A stretch of 64,000 nucleotides of DNA, from the NCBI RefSeq assembly GCF_016901575.1, contig NZ_JACJKQ010000001.1, positions 1-64,000 on the forward strand, given 5' to 3'. Shown here in pieces: positions 42,729-53,250 of the stretch. The DNA comes from Enorma phocaeensis (GTDB lineage: Bacteria > Actinomycetota > Coriobacteriia > Coriobacteriales > Coriobacteriaceae). A program made the position numbers and the translations under genes. Under the pieces are notes generated by a model that ran no database searches, was not told where the DNA came from, and worked only from the letters and a program-made list of their open reading frames with translations. How positions within the stretch are numbered: position 1 is the first letter of the stretch; the number at the start of each line of letters is the position of its first letter.

Positions 42729-44180
42729 ATGCGGTGGAAGCGTTTGACGCGTTGGTGCCTCGGCTTGTTGGTCGCATTGGCGGGGATGGGGGCGCTGCCC
42801 ACAACGCCTGCGTATGCGGAAGACCAAGTCCGCCTTGAAACTGTTGGCGATTGGAGCGTGTCGGCACTCCAGCTGTCTTCGGAGGGGGACGCGCTTACGA
42901 CTTCGGTGCCCTGGGGCCAGGAGATTGACGTGCGTTTGGTGTTGGAGCCGGGAAGCGACAATGCCGGTTTGCGGTACAACTTTGGCTGGCGTTTCGGCGA
43001 CACGTGGGACGAGTGGGATTCCTTGGCGCTCCACGGAGCAGAACAAGCGGATGCCACATGGTCGTTTAGGCCCACCAAAGTGGGGCGCTACTATGTGTTT
43101 GCCGACGCCATAGCCCCCGACGGTCGCAAAGAGACGCTCGATGCCACTATCGAAGTCGATAAGGGGTGGAGCTTCGATGGCCTGGCGCTCGACAAGACGT
43201 CGCCGCAATACGTGGACACGGACCTCACGCTTTCTGTTCAAGTGTCGGGCGTGCGCTCAAAGGCCGTCGTGTTCAACTATGTGTGGCAGCGCGACAATTG
43301 GGCTGACTGGTCGTCTACGGTGAAAGAGACCGGCGAGCATGTGACAGAGCGTTCTCACACGTACACCTTCACCCACAGTGGCGACTACACCCTCTACGTT
43401 GACTGCCACGATCAAGAGACGGGGCAGACGTGGACATACGAGCAGGATTTCCGCGTCAACAAGACATGGAATCTCGAGCGCTTGGATCTGTCGTACGAGA
43501 CGCCGCTCTACATCGGCGGGGGCGTGTATGGCACGGCGGTCGTCTCGGGAGATACCGCGGGGCTGAAATACAACTTCGTGTGGGAGCGTGACGGTTGGGC
43601 CGATTGGAATTCAAACCTTCGCGCAGGCTCCTATACAAGCTCGTCGACGATGTCGTGGGTGCCGATTGCGGTTTCGGGCACCTATTCGTTCGCCGTCGAT
43701 GTCGTCGATGCGCACGGGGAGCAGCAGACCGTCAGTGTGGGTGGCGTCGTAGTCGGTTCTCCCGTTCGTGATCGCATGACGAGCATGGCGCAGGGCTATG
43801 CGAGCAACACCTCGTGGCTCATCATGATCGACACCACCAATAACTACCTGGGTATTTATCGAGGTGGTCGAGGGGCGTGGAACCTCGATCGGTTCTGGAT
43901 CTGCTCAACGGGCGCCCCGGCGACGCCGACGGTGCTGGGAGAGTATACCGTCAAGGCGAAGGGCTATTCGTTCGGCCATGGCTACACCTGCTACTACTAC
44001 ACGCAGTTCTACGGTGACTACCTCATTCATTCTGTGAAGTACTATCAAGGGACGTTCAATGTGCTCGACGGGCGTATGGGCATGAATATATCCGAGGGAT
44101 GTATTCGCCTTCCCATCGACCAGGCAAAGTGGATTTGGGACAATGTGCCCACGGGCACCAAGGTGGTGACCTATCGGTGA
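42729..44180 (+). CDS. Secreted three-repeat protein with C-terminal L,D-transpeptidase (YkuD) domain
   Basis: A 483-residue exported protein. It has a signal peptide (KRLTRWCLGLLVALAGMGAL, cut near AYAED), three aromatic repeats (about 38-339) and a YkuD domain (about 350-483). The domain has SWLIMIDTTNNYLGIY, the catalytic His in LIHSVKYY, and SEGCIRLP with Cys458. L,D-transpeptidases make 3-3 cross-links or attach proteins to the wall. ATG 42729 is chosen because GGGAGG is eight bases upstream; ATG 42723 would leave two. The dehydratase gene follows by 26 bases. Confidence 0.88.
   Translation: MRWKRLTRWCLGLLVALAGMGALPTTPAYAEDQVRLETVGDWSVSALQLSSEGDALTTSVPWGQEIDVRLVLEPGSDNAGLRYNFGWRFGDTWDEWDSLALHGAEQADATWSFRPTKVGRYYVFADAIAPDGRKETLDATIEVDKGWSFDGLALDKTSPQYVDTDLTLSVQVSGVRSKAVVFNYVWQRDNWADWSSTVKETGEHVTERSHTYTFTHSGDYTLYVDCHDQETGQTWTYEQDFRVNKTWNLERLDLSYETPLYIGGGVYGTAVVSGDTAGLKYNFVWERDGWADWNSNLRAGSYTSSSTMSWVPIAVSGTYSFAVDVVDAHGEQQTVSVGGVVVGSPVRDRMTSMAQGYASNTSWLIMIDTTNNYLGIYRGGRGAWNLDRFWICSTGAPATPTVLGEYTVKAKGYSFGHGYTCYYYTQFYGDYLIHSVKYYQGTFNVLDGRMGMNISEGCIRLPIDQAKWIWDNVPTGTKVVTYR
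42840..43745 (+). repeat. Three tandem aromatic repeats (coding) in the L,D-transpeptidase protein
   Basis: Units start near 42840, 43165 and 43465. Unit 1 has YNFGWRFGDTWDEWDSL, the same variant as unit 2 of the CHAP protein (YNFGWRFGDGWNEWDSI), which suggests whole repeats were exchanged or duplicated between genes. Confidence 0.8.
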
Positions 44181-44197
44181 CGCGATTCCGGTGATAG

Positions 44198-45253
<1,056 letters not shown>

Positions 45254-45272
45254 AAACTGCGCGCGTCGCTGA

Positions 45273-47003
45273 TTACCTCGGCAGGCGTTTGTGCGAAGCC
45301 GACTTCATAGGCGCCAACCAGCTTCCGGCAAGGCAGATGAGCAACGGGGCGGTGTAGATGAGCGGCGTCGCATATCGCGAGTCATACATGGGCGAGAGCA
45401 TGATGCTGGCAATGCAGAGCAGCACCGGGATGAACACGGGAAGCCAGCGGGGCGCGTGGCGCACGCAGATCCAAAACGCCAGCGCGGGGATCCACAGACA
45501 ATAGGTGACGCCCCACAGCACGATGTTGAGGACGGGCGTGGCGGCGATGGCGTTGAACAGGTTCGTTGCCGCATCGCGCCAACCTGCGAGCGCATCGGGC
45601 TGGTAGAGCAGGGGGTTGCCGCCGTTTTCCATATCCCAGGTGATCTGCTCCAGAAAGACCGTCCCGCCAGGGGCGACAAAGCCCGTGGTCATGGCGATCA
45701 TGGCCTGCAGGTACGTGGTGGGGTGGCGAAGACCTTCGACGAGCCAGGTTTTTGCATACGCCACCCACGCGTCACGAGAGGCATCTTGCACGTAGGCGTA
45801 TTTCACGGGGTCTGCCCATTTGGGGGAATACCGATCCGCCAGCGTGTCGTAGACCAGCACGTCGTCGATAGCCTGACGCTCTTCATCGCTCAGCTCGTTT
45901 TCGTGAAGCGAGACATAGCGCGCCGTCATTTGGAAAGGCGTCCCCATGATTTCTTGCTTTCCTCCGGGAACAACGTTCAGGAGGGGGAATACGACGGCAG
46001 GCAGGAGCACCCAAATGAGTGCGCCGGGAATGGCGGCCTGCAGCAGGCAACGGAGGCGCGAACCGCGATAAATGAGCGCAAAGAGCACCATGCTGCCCAC
46101 CACGATGTAGACGCCCGTCTTTTTGGTGAGAGCGAGCAGGGAGCCCAGCACGATGCTCATGATGAGGAAGCGCCGTTTACCAAGGACCTTGCCGCGTGTT
46201 CTCACTATCTCGATGATGAATACAAACCAGACAATGTAGATGCCCGAGAACAGCATGTCTTTGAGCACCGTTGAGGCGTAGTTTCCAAAAATGGGAATGA
46301 GGCAGACGAATACATAGGCACCGATGCAGAGCGGACGCGGCGTACCGATGGATCGAAGGTAGGCGAAGGCATAGGAGAACGCGATGGCCGTACCGATCGA
46401 CTGCAAGACGGCGACGGCAAAGACGCCAACGTTCCATGTCCCGAACAGCTGGTGGCTCACCCAGCCGAACGCGCCGTAAATGAGTGTGTCAAACAGCGGA
46501 TGGTGATCGGAAAACTGGGCGCCCTCCACAGGCACGTTCGGTACAGACCACACGCCGATGCTCACCGGATCGCCATGCGGATACACCTGCGTGATCTGGT
46601 AGTACGTGTCATAGTTCATGGAGCCGGGATAAAACGCGATGATCCAGAAGGCCCAAAAGAGCAGGAGGATGCCCGCAAACAGCAAGACGCTTTTGGTGCT
46701 GCGCCGGGGGATGAACCGGTCGAGCATGGAGACGTCTGCGGCATGGGATCCCGCTGCTGCGACACGGCGCGCCACCATGCCCAGCAGCAGATCGCCCGCG
46801 AGGAGAGCGACGGCGGCGACAGGCGTGAACACCAGCGAGCGCACGAGCATGTCGCCTGTGGTGAGATCCGTCCATCCGTTCGCCATGAGTGCGCTTCCCA
46901 TGACGCCCAAGATGGCAAGCAGCCATGAAAGCGCAAGGAACAGCAACGCCTTTCCCACGGTCGCCGGACGGATTCTGTTTAACGTAATACCGTGTTCAGC
47001 CAT
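45273..47003 (-). CDS. DUF6020-type multi-spanning membrane protein
   Basis: A 576-residue protein with about 12-13 helices and a large outer loop. The motif IIAFYPGSMNYDTYYQITQV after the third helix, FSDHHPLFDTLIYG, and GNYASTVLKDMLFSG recall GT-C fold enzymes that use lipid-linked sugars, where an acidic residue follows the first helices. I believe this is the DUF6020 family. A glycan-modifying or polymerising role is inferred. It is divergent from the DUF6541-type gene at 47173. Confidence 0.75.
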   Translation of the reverse strand: MAEHGITLNRIRPATVGKALLFLALSWLLAILGVMGSALMANGWTDLTTGDMLVRSLVFTPVAAVALLAGDLLLGMVARRVAAAGSHAADVSMLDRFIPRRSTKSVLLFAGILLLFWAFWIIAFYPGSMNYDTYYQITQVYPHGDPVSIGVWSVPNVPVEGAQFSDHHPLFDTLIYGAFGWVSHQLFGTWNVGVFAVAVLQSIGTAIAFSYAFAYLRSIGTPRPLCIGAYVFVCLIPIFGNYASTVLKDMLFSGIYIVWFVFIIEIVRTRGKVLGKRRFLIMSIVLGSLLALTKKTGVYIVVGSMVLFALIYRGSRLRCLLQAAIPGALIWVLLPAVVFPLLNVVPGGKQEIMGTPFQMTARYVSLHENELSDEERQAIDDVLVYDTLADRYSPKWADPVKYAYVQDASRDAWVAYAKTWLVEGLRHPTTYLQAMIAMTTGFVAPGGTVFLEQITWDMENGGNPLLYQPDALAGWRDAATNLFNAIAATPVLNIVLWGVTYCLWIPALAFWICVRHAPRWLPVFIPVLLCIASIMLSPMYDSRYATPLIYTAPLLICLAGSWLAPMKSASHKRLPR

Positions 47004-47172
47004 ATGGTGCCCTTAGTGTCGAGTGAGCCTAGTCCATCGCTATGGTACACATTCTTGTGAGACGGTTCTAGGTGGAACGAGGGGTTATTGCTGTTTCGAC
47101 TCGTTGTACGCTTGGTAACGTGCCTGCCCGCTGGTGTAGACTGAATGCCCAGGGAAGAGGGGAGAAAGCCGT

Positions 47173-49161
47173 ATGTGGGTTCAATTTGCCATTGCTGCCG
47201 CCTTGGGCGCATGTGTACTGTATCTTCCTGGTTTGATTCAGCTCTGGCGCACCGCCTTGCCGCGCAAATACCTGGTGGCGTTTGCTCCGCTTCTGTCCGT
47301 ATTTGAGCTGGCCGCTGTGGGAACCGTATGCGGCCTTGCGGGGATACGCGTTTCCGGGCTGGTCTTGCTTGCTGTCCTCGCGGTGCTCTCAATAGGCATC
47401 GCCTTGGTTTTGTTTGCTGCGATGCGAACTGCTTCCCGCCACACGTGGTCGAAATGGGATGTGATCAACCAAGGCCTATATGTGGTCATGGGTGTTGCGG
47501 TGACCACGCTGCTCTTTATTCGGCCGCTCGATGGCGCAGACTCTTTTGCGCAAATGTTCGATAACGCCTTTCACCTCAACCTGATGTCCTCCTTTGTCGA
47601 GACCGGTAGCTTTTCGGTAGCTCAAGCAACCCAGTATCCCTCCGACACGCTCGTGCCGTTTGGCGATCTCGCGTTTTATCCGGCGGCGTGGCATATTCTG
47701 ACAGCTGCGGTGGCCGACGTGCTTCATGTCTCGCTGGCTTTGGCGGAGAATGCGATCAATGTCGTGCTGGTCGCATGCGTCTTCCCCCTCAGCATGTATA
47801 CCTTTGTGGACAGGTTGTTTGGTGACAGGGCGCGCATTCATATTTGCGCTGCGTTGTGTACCCTGGCGTTCACGGCGTTTCCTTGGGGGCCGCTTGCGTA
47901 TGGGCCGCAGTACCCCAATTTCGCCGCGTTTGTTTTGTTGCCTGCGGCAATGTCCTGCTTTATCTCTCTTTTCACCCAGCAGGGTGGGCGCGCGGCCTAT
48001 GGTGTCGTATTCGTCTTTGCTTGCTGTTCGCTCGTTTGCTTACAACCCAATGCGATCTTCACGGCAGCGGTGATTCTCACGCCGTGGTGCATGCTTCGTA
48101 TGTATCGCGTGGTGTTGGAGGTCAAGGAGAAGCGGTCACTTGCGTTGGGCGCCGCCGGTGCCTTCTTTGTTTTCGTCGCTTTGATTTGGGTGGTTTGCCA
48201 GCATCTGCCGGTCTTTACGGATGTGGTTGATTATGCCTGGTCGACGTATGCCACGCCATTCCAAGCGATTATGGACTATCTCGATCTTGGCTATCGCAAC
48301 ACCGTTGCGCAGGTGTTGCTTGCCTTGATTGTGTTCGCCGGTATCGTTCGCGTATTGAATATGCGCACCCACCGTTGGTTGCTTGGCGCCTACGGATACT
48401 TCTGCTTGGGATATCTTTTGAGCGGCGCGCTTGAGGGAGGACCCTTTGGCACGTTGATCACGGGATTTTGGTACAACGACATTGATCGCATTGCATCGGG
48501 TGCGGTCCTTGTCATGATCCCCCTTGCTGCATGTGGTCTCGATGGCCTTGCGGCTGCTGTTGCCGGGGCGTTAAGTGGCAATCGTGGACGTGCGTGCTCC
48601 GTGCCGGCATACGTGTGTTGCGCGGGGGCAATGATGTTTGCCGTATATCTGCCGAACTTCATTTTGGCTGGTCAAGGAGATGTGGTCACATCGTTTGGGA
48701 GGCGATATGAGCGCTTTGTCGAGCTGGCGACCGTTCATTCCCTCACCGACGACGAGGAGGCGTTTCTTGCAGAATGCAAGCAGGTTGTGGGGGATGCCGT
48801 TGTGGCCAACAATCCCTACGACGGCAGCGTGTACGCGTATATGACCCATGGCATCAACCTCTTGAACAGACATTACTTTGCCCAAGATGACGAAGCACAC
48901 GACCTGATCAACAATCGTCTTGACGAGCTGTCAGCGGCGGAAGATGTTCGAAATGCGGCGCAGACGGAACAGGTGGCGTATGTTGTTCAGCTTGATGCTC
49001 CGGGCCTTACGGGTGACCACAGCGTATACCAGCCGTTCGGCACCGACCAGACATCGGTGGATGGCGGGTGGGGCGGCCTCATGAGAATAAATGACACCAC
49101 GCCGGGGTTTGAGGTGGTGCTGAGCAGCGGCGACATGAGGTTGTATCGAGTTGTCGCATAG
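47173..49161 (+). CDS. DUF6541-type large membrane protein (paralogue 1)
   Basis: A 662-residue protein with about 13 helices in the first 500 residues and a soluble C-terminal part. Marks are DNAFHLNLMSSFVETGSFS, FYPAAWHILTAAV, AFTAFPWGPLAYGPQYPNF, GFWYNDIDRIASG and the end block INDTTPGFEVVLSSGDMRLY. It is a clear paralogue of the gene at 49205, which lies tail to tail 43 bases away. The look is that of a GT-C-type enzyme (acidic outer-face residues, PAAWH); function is unknown. The ribosome site is AGGGGAG. Confidence 0.78.
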   Translation: MWVQFAIAAALGACVLYLPGLIQLWRTALPRKYLVAFAPLLSVFELAAVGTVCGLAGIRVSGLVLLAVLAVLSIGIALVLFAAMRTASRHTWSKWDVINQGLYVVMGVAVTTLLFIRPLDGADSFAQMFDNAFHLNLMSSFVETGSFSVAQATQYPSDTLVPFGDLAFYPAAWHILTAAVADVLHVSLALAENAINVVLVACVFPLSMYTFVDRLFGDRARIHICAALCTLAFTAFPWGPLAYGPQYPNFAAFVLLPAAMSCFISLFTQQGGRAAYGVVFVFACCSLVCLQPNAIFTAAVILTPWCMLRMYRVVLEVKEKRSLALGAAGAFFVFVALIWVVCQHLPVFTDVVDYAWSTYATPFQAIMDYLDLGYRNTVAQVLLALIVFAGIVRVLNMRTHRWLLGAYGYFCLGYLLSGALEGGPFGTLITGFWYNDIDRIASGAVLVMIPLAACGLDGLAAAVAGALSGNRGRACSVPAYVCCAGAMMFAVYLPNFILAGQGDVVTSFGRRYERFVELATVHSLTDDEEAFLAECKQVVGDAVVANNPYDGSVYAYMTHGINLLNRHYFAQDDEAHDLINNRLDELSAAEDVRNAAQTEQVAYVVQLDAPGLTGDHSVYQPFGTDQTSVDGGWGGLMRINDTTPGFEVVLSSGDMRLYRVVA

Positions 49162-49204
49162 CTCATCATGCCGGCACATGCGCCGTCAGCATGGCGTCGA
49201 CGTG

Positions 49205-51280
49205 CTAGACAATCTCATACAGCCGTCGGTCGCCTTCTGAAAGCAGGCATTTCAGACCAGGGGTGGTGCCGTCGATGCTGTTGATGCCAAGCCATTTTTG
49301 GCGCCAGTAATAGCCGTAGTAGCAGCGATAGGGCGTATTTTGTCCACCGAGGTCAAGCACGAGTATATACTTGATATTCGCCTCTTTGAGCACCTCTTGC
49401 ACATGTGTGTTGCTTGCCAGCTCGTTGATGTGCGTCCGCAGCAGCCCGGCGTATGACGGCTCCGTTTCTAGGGTCTCGGCCGCCGAGCGCCGATAACACA
49501 GGTTGAGCCCTTCAAGGGGGTAGCCAAAGGGGCTGCCGTCGTCGGCGCAGTTATAGATTTGGTAGGAGGGGTCGACGACCTCGGCAACCTTGTGCAGGAA
49601 TGCGCGCTCGGCCGGATCGAGCGTGTTGTTTCGTTTGACGTCATTACCGGCCATGAGGCAGAACTCAATGTTGCCAAAGGGTGTCGTTGTTTGATCGTTC
49701 CAGGCCTCGTTGACGGACCGGTAGAGCATGAGGCCGGTCGGGACGAGCGCGAGCAAGCAGGCGCAGGCGCTGCCAACCATGCCGATACCGGCTCCCTTTC
49801 GAAGCGCCGCGATGCCACGGATGAGCGCTCGCACCACGGCGGTGGCACCGGCTACGGCAAGTTGCAGGGCGCTGAGCGCGACCAGAATGGCAATACGGTA
49901 GGGATCGGTGTACCAGAAGCCTGTGAGGAGATGTTCAAGTTCGCCGTCCGTCGCGCCGCAGACTACGAAGAGCGCGCACGACAGGAGCCACGAGGCAACA
50001 AGCCAACGCCGGCCGGGCTGACGAAGCTGCGTGAATGCACCCACGATCACCAAGAGGCCCAACCCCCACTGCGGAAAGTCTTCTATGCGCAACGAGAGTG
50101 AGAGGCAGGCAACCAGCGCCCCGGGAATGTCCGTGAAAGGATCCCAGTCAAATTGGACGATGGATTGGAGCGGGGGAAGACGATACGCGACGTACCACAG
50201 AGCGGCGACCGCAAACGTGAAGACAGCTCCTGCGAGCAGGGCATGCCAGCGATTCCAACGTTGCGCGCATGCCCGCCCGAGGCGGCTTAAGCAGAAGGGG
50301 TAGAGCAACACGGCGGCAGAGAAGATCACATTGGGATGTGCAAGCGTACACGCGATGGCGCCGGCGAGCAGCATGAGGAGCATCGCGGCATATTGCTGCG
50401 GCGTGTAGTGGTTGTCGACCAGTTTGATGAAAAGGGCGCAGAGGGCGGGAAGCATGCAGAAGCCGATGAAATTCGCATAGAGCGGTCCCGCTGCCGGATA
50501 CAGCGCCCCCCAGGGGAAGGCGGTGAAGGCCAGGCAGAGCAAAGCTCCGCACACCAACGGCGTGCGCTCGCCGCGGAACACGGTTGTGAGCAAGGCAAAC
50601 GCCGATGTGGGGAAGACCAAGGCGAGCAAGACGAAGTTCACGGCGTTGACCGCAACGGGAATGGAGACGTTGAGCGCGCTGACGACCATCGCGCAGAGGC
50701 AGTGCCATGCTGCCGGATAGAAGCTTGCGGCAGTGTCAACCAGGGGAAGCGTGATGGCTTGCGCATCGGGGTACAGCGTGGCATGCAACGATGAGTAGTT
50801 GCCCGACTCCACGAATGCCTGAATGAGGGAGAGGTGGAAGGTGTTATCACTGTCCTGCACAAAGGAGGTGGGGCCGTCGAGCGGGATGATGAAAAACCGT
50901 ACGGCAACTACGGTGCTTACAACGCAGAACGTTGCCCAAAGACCAACATGGAGCGCGTCCGTGGCGCGCCGCTGCTTGTCGCGATTGCTTCCCTGCCGAG
51001 ATTGCGTCGCATGGTCGCGTCGGCGTTTGAGCAGTGCCGACGCGAGCAAGCAGAGCGCGGCGATACCAAGGAACGGCGCCACGAGCGATGCGCAGGACGC
51101 GGGCACCCCTGCCGCTCCATAGATGATTGCCAGCACACAATAGGCAAAAAGGGAGACCATGGGTGCATAGAGCACGGCATTGAGCGGGCGTACGCGAAGA
51201 CCGGAAAGAAGCAGGCCGCCCGGTAGGAACAGAAGCAAGGCTGTGCACAGGGCGGCAGCGCAAAGCTCAAGCCATGTCAT
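49205..51280 (-). CDS. DUF6541-type large membrane protein (paralogue 2)
   Basis: A 691-residue protein with the same layout as the product of 47173-49161. Matching blocks are DSDNTFHLSLIQAFVESGNY, FYPAAWHCLCAMV, AFTAFPWGALYPAAGPLYANF, GFWYTDPYRIAIL and the end block IDGTTPGLKCLLSEGDRRLY. The two have diverged strongly elsewhere, so the duplication is old. It is inverted relative to paralogue 1. Confidence 0.78.
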   Translation of the reverse strand: MTWLELCAAALCTALLLFLPGGLLLSGLRVRPLNAVLYAPMVSLFAYCVLAIIYGAAGVPASCASLVAPFLGIAALCLLASALLKRRRDHATQSRQGSNRDKQRRATDALHVGLWATFCVVSTVVAVRFFIIPLDGPTSFVQDSDNTFHLSLIQAFVESGNYSSLHATLYPDAQAITLPLVDTAASFYPAAWHCLCAMVVSALNVSIPVAVNAVNFVLLALVFPTSAFALLTTVFRGERTPLVCGALLCLAFTAFPWGALYPAAGPLYANFIGFCMLPALCALFIKLVDNHYTPQQYAAMLLMLLAGAIACTLAHPNVIFSAAVLLYPFCLSRLGRACAQRWNRWHALLAGAVFTFAVAALWYVAYRLPPLQSIVQFDWDPFTDIPGALVACLSLSLRIEDFPQWGLGLLVIVGAFTQLRQPGRRWLVASWLLSCALFVVCGATDGELEHLLTGFWYTDPYRIAILVALSALQLAVAGATAVVRALIRGIAALRKGAGIGMVGSACACLLALVPTGLMLYRSVNEAWNDQTTTPFGNIEFCLMAGNDVKRNNTLDPAERAFLHKVAEVVDPSYQIYNCADDGSPFGYPLEGLNLCYRRSAAETLETEPSYAGLLRTHINELASNTHVQEVLKEANIKYILVLDLGGQNTPYRCYYGYYWRQKWLGINSIDGTTPGLKCLLSEGDRRLYEIV

Positions 51281-51432
51281 GTGAAGGTCACCTTTCCGAT
51301 CAAATGATGCAGCAAAATGATATCAAGACTCATGGTGCGGCGTTCTGCAGGTGCAAGGGGCCTAGGTAGACGCGGCCGCCCCGTCGATCGGAGCAGCCGC
51401 GCGATGTGACAATGCCCTACTGCAGGAGCCGC

Positions 51433-53244
51433 TCAGCGTCCCAAAAGGCGGCTCAGCTTCTTTGCGATTCGCCATCGAAGTGTTCCCGTGGGGAAGAGGC
51501 GATGGACAAGATCGGTTCGATCGGCAGTCGGAGGTTGGGGGGCGACGCCGGCGCGCAGGATGGTTTCATATACCTTGCTGCCGCGGGCGGCCTGCCAGAA
51601 CAGCCAGTTGTGGCTGTATTCGACATCGGCATGAGGGACACCGGGCTCTTCGAACGAGACGCACAACGGGTCGCTTGCCGCCTTCCAGGCCGCCACCGAC
51701 TCCGAAGGGGACCAGGTTGCCGTGTCGACCACGTGCAACGAGGGGCACGCGAGGTCGAACGGCAGCGTCTCGCATGCCAGCTTGACCAGCGAAAGGCTTT
51801 GGCGAACAGCCTTGTCAAGGCCGTCGACAGCGGGAGCATGCGTCTGACACGCAGCGATGGCGCCTTGTGCGGTGTGCTGCGCACGAGCAGTGGCCGCATC
51901 GACAACGCATACCGCGGGATCGCAGTACACTGGTGCCTCCGCTGCGGCGAGATAACTCTCCTGTTGCGCGCGGCGCGGCGGCTTGTTGAGCTCGCGTTCC
52001 AGTTTGAGTGCGCGCAGGGCGGCGTAAGCGCCGCGAGACACAGCGAGCAGACGGGCGGGGTCGTCGTTGAACAGCACGGTGTCACACACCCAGATGGCCT
52101 TGGCATTCGCGTGGGGGAAGAGCCACGGCGAGAGTTCGGGCATGTGCTCCGCGATGGTGTGGTCGTCGACCGGAGGCAACGAGCCGGGTCGTTGCAGAGC
52201 CGGCCAGATAATCTGGTCGATCGCCACGTTGCCCGGCAGGGCGCGCATGCCGGCGAGTGCGCGTGAGAACGCGCAGCGGTTGTCCGTGATGACATGTACG
52301 CGGTAGGTAGCGCCCGGCGACACGGCCTGCGCCAGCGCATCGAGGCAGACCGACAGCGCTTCGGGGGCCTGATCATGCCATTGCCAGTAGATCGTGATGC
52401 CGTCATCGCTTGGCGCGGGAAGCGCGGCGCTCGTGGTCTCAAAGAACACCATGGGGAGCTCAGTAATAACGGGGGAGCCGATGCGCTGCTGGTGAGCGAC
52501 AAACACGCTGAAGAGGATTTCACCCAGATAGCCGCAAATGCGTCGCTGCGTTGCCGTGAGTCCCGCGTAGTCCTTCTGTTGGTCGAACGCAAGGAGAACG
52601 TCAAACTCGAAGGCGCAGAGCACATCAAACAACGCTCGCTTCATGATGAAGCAGTTGTAGCCGCGATAGTGATAGCCATCAAGGTAGCGCTTGAGATCAT
52701 CGAGATAGTCGGGCTGGCGTTCCGCCACGATTGCGACAAGCTTGTCCACGTCCTCTTGCGCCAGCAGCCCGTACGAGATCATGTGCGACGCGACGGTTTG
52801 CTGGGGCCCGCACGGCGTCGGGGCGTTTCGTACATCCCAGAGCGGCGGGACGATCATGTCGCATGCCGTCGCCGCTTGCTTGATGGCGTCGGTGTCATCG
52901 AGGTGGAAGAGCGAGAACGCCTCCTGCGACATCTGTGGATATTCCATTTGCAGATGGTCGTTCGCCGGGTGGCTCTGGCCGTCAAAGGCGAAGAAGCGAC
53001 GATAGTGGCACTGTCCCACGTAGTCGGCATCGAGGTTCTTCCAACCCCAGTATTGCCCGCTCAGCTCGCAAAACGTGAAGTTTCGGTCGGAGATGTGGTC
53101 GCCCTCGTTGTCTGGCTGCATGCCGGCGAGTGGCTCCTTTGCCTGCGCGGCGCCCACATGGACGGGCAGATAGACCTCCGATTCGGGGAGCATCACATCT
53201 TTGTGGCAGGAGACGAGGATCTTGATGGTGGGATCGTTGCTCAT
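51433..53244 (-). CDS. DUF4422 glycosyltransferase with a second glycosyltransferase-like half
   Basis: A 603-residue cytosolic protein. The N-terminal half (about 1-265) is DUF4422: IKILVSCHKDV, FTFCELSGQYWGWKN, YVGQCHYRRFF and GYNCFIMKRALFD. The C-terminal half looks like a family 8 enzyme (YRVHVITDN near 320, then KAIWVCDTVLFNDD in the place of the DxD motif), with the first Asp of DxD replaced, so it may be inactive or altered. It is the last of three glycosyltransferase genes on this strand, 6 bases after the previous one. Confidence 0.82.
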   Translation of the reverse strand: MSNDPTIKILVSCHKDVMLPESEVYLPVHVGAAQAKEPLAGMQPDNEGDHISDRNFTFCELSGQYWGWKNLDADYVGQCHYRRFFAFDGQSHPANDHLQMEYPQMSQEAFSLFHLDDTDAIKQAATACDMIVPPLWDVRNAPTPCGPQQTVASHMISYGLLAQEDVDKLVAIVAERQPDYLDDLKRYLDGYHYRGYNCFIMKRALFDVLCAFEFDVLLAFDQQKDYAGLTATQRRICGYLGEILFSVFVAHQQRIGSPVITELPMVFFETTSAALPAPSDDGITIYWQWHDQAPEALSVCLDALAQAVSPGATYRVHVITDNRCAFSRALAGMRALPGNVAIDQIIWPALQRPGSLPPVDDHTIAEHMPELSPWLFPHANAKAIWVCDTVLFNDDPARLLAVSRGAYAALRALKLERELNKPPRRAQQESYLAAAEAPVYCDPAVCVVDAATARAQHTAQGAIAACQTHAPAVDGLDKAVRQSLSLVKLACETLPFDLACPSLHVVDTATWSPSESVAAWKAASDPLCVSFEEPGVPHADVEYSHNWLFWQAARGSKVYETILRAGVAPQPPTADRTDLVHRLFPTGTLRWRIAKKLSRLLGR

Positions 53245-53250
53245 AGCAAC

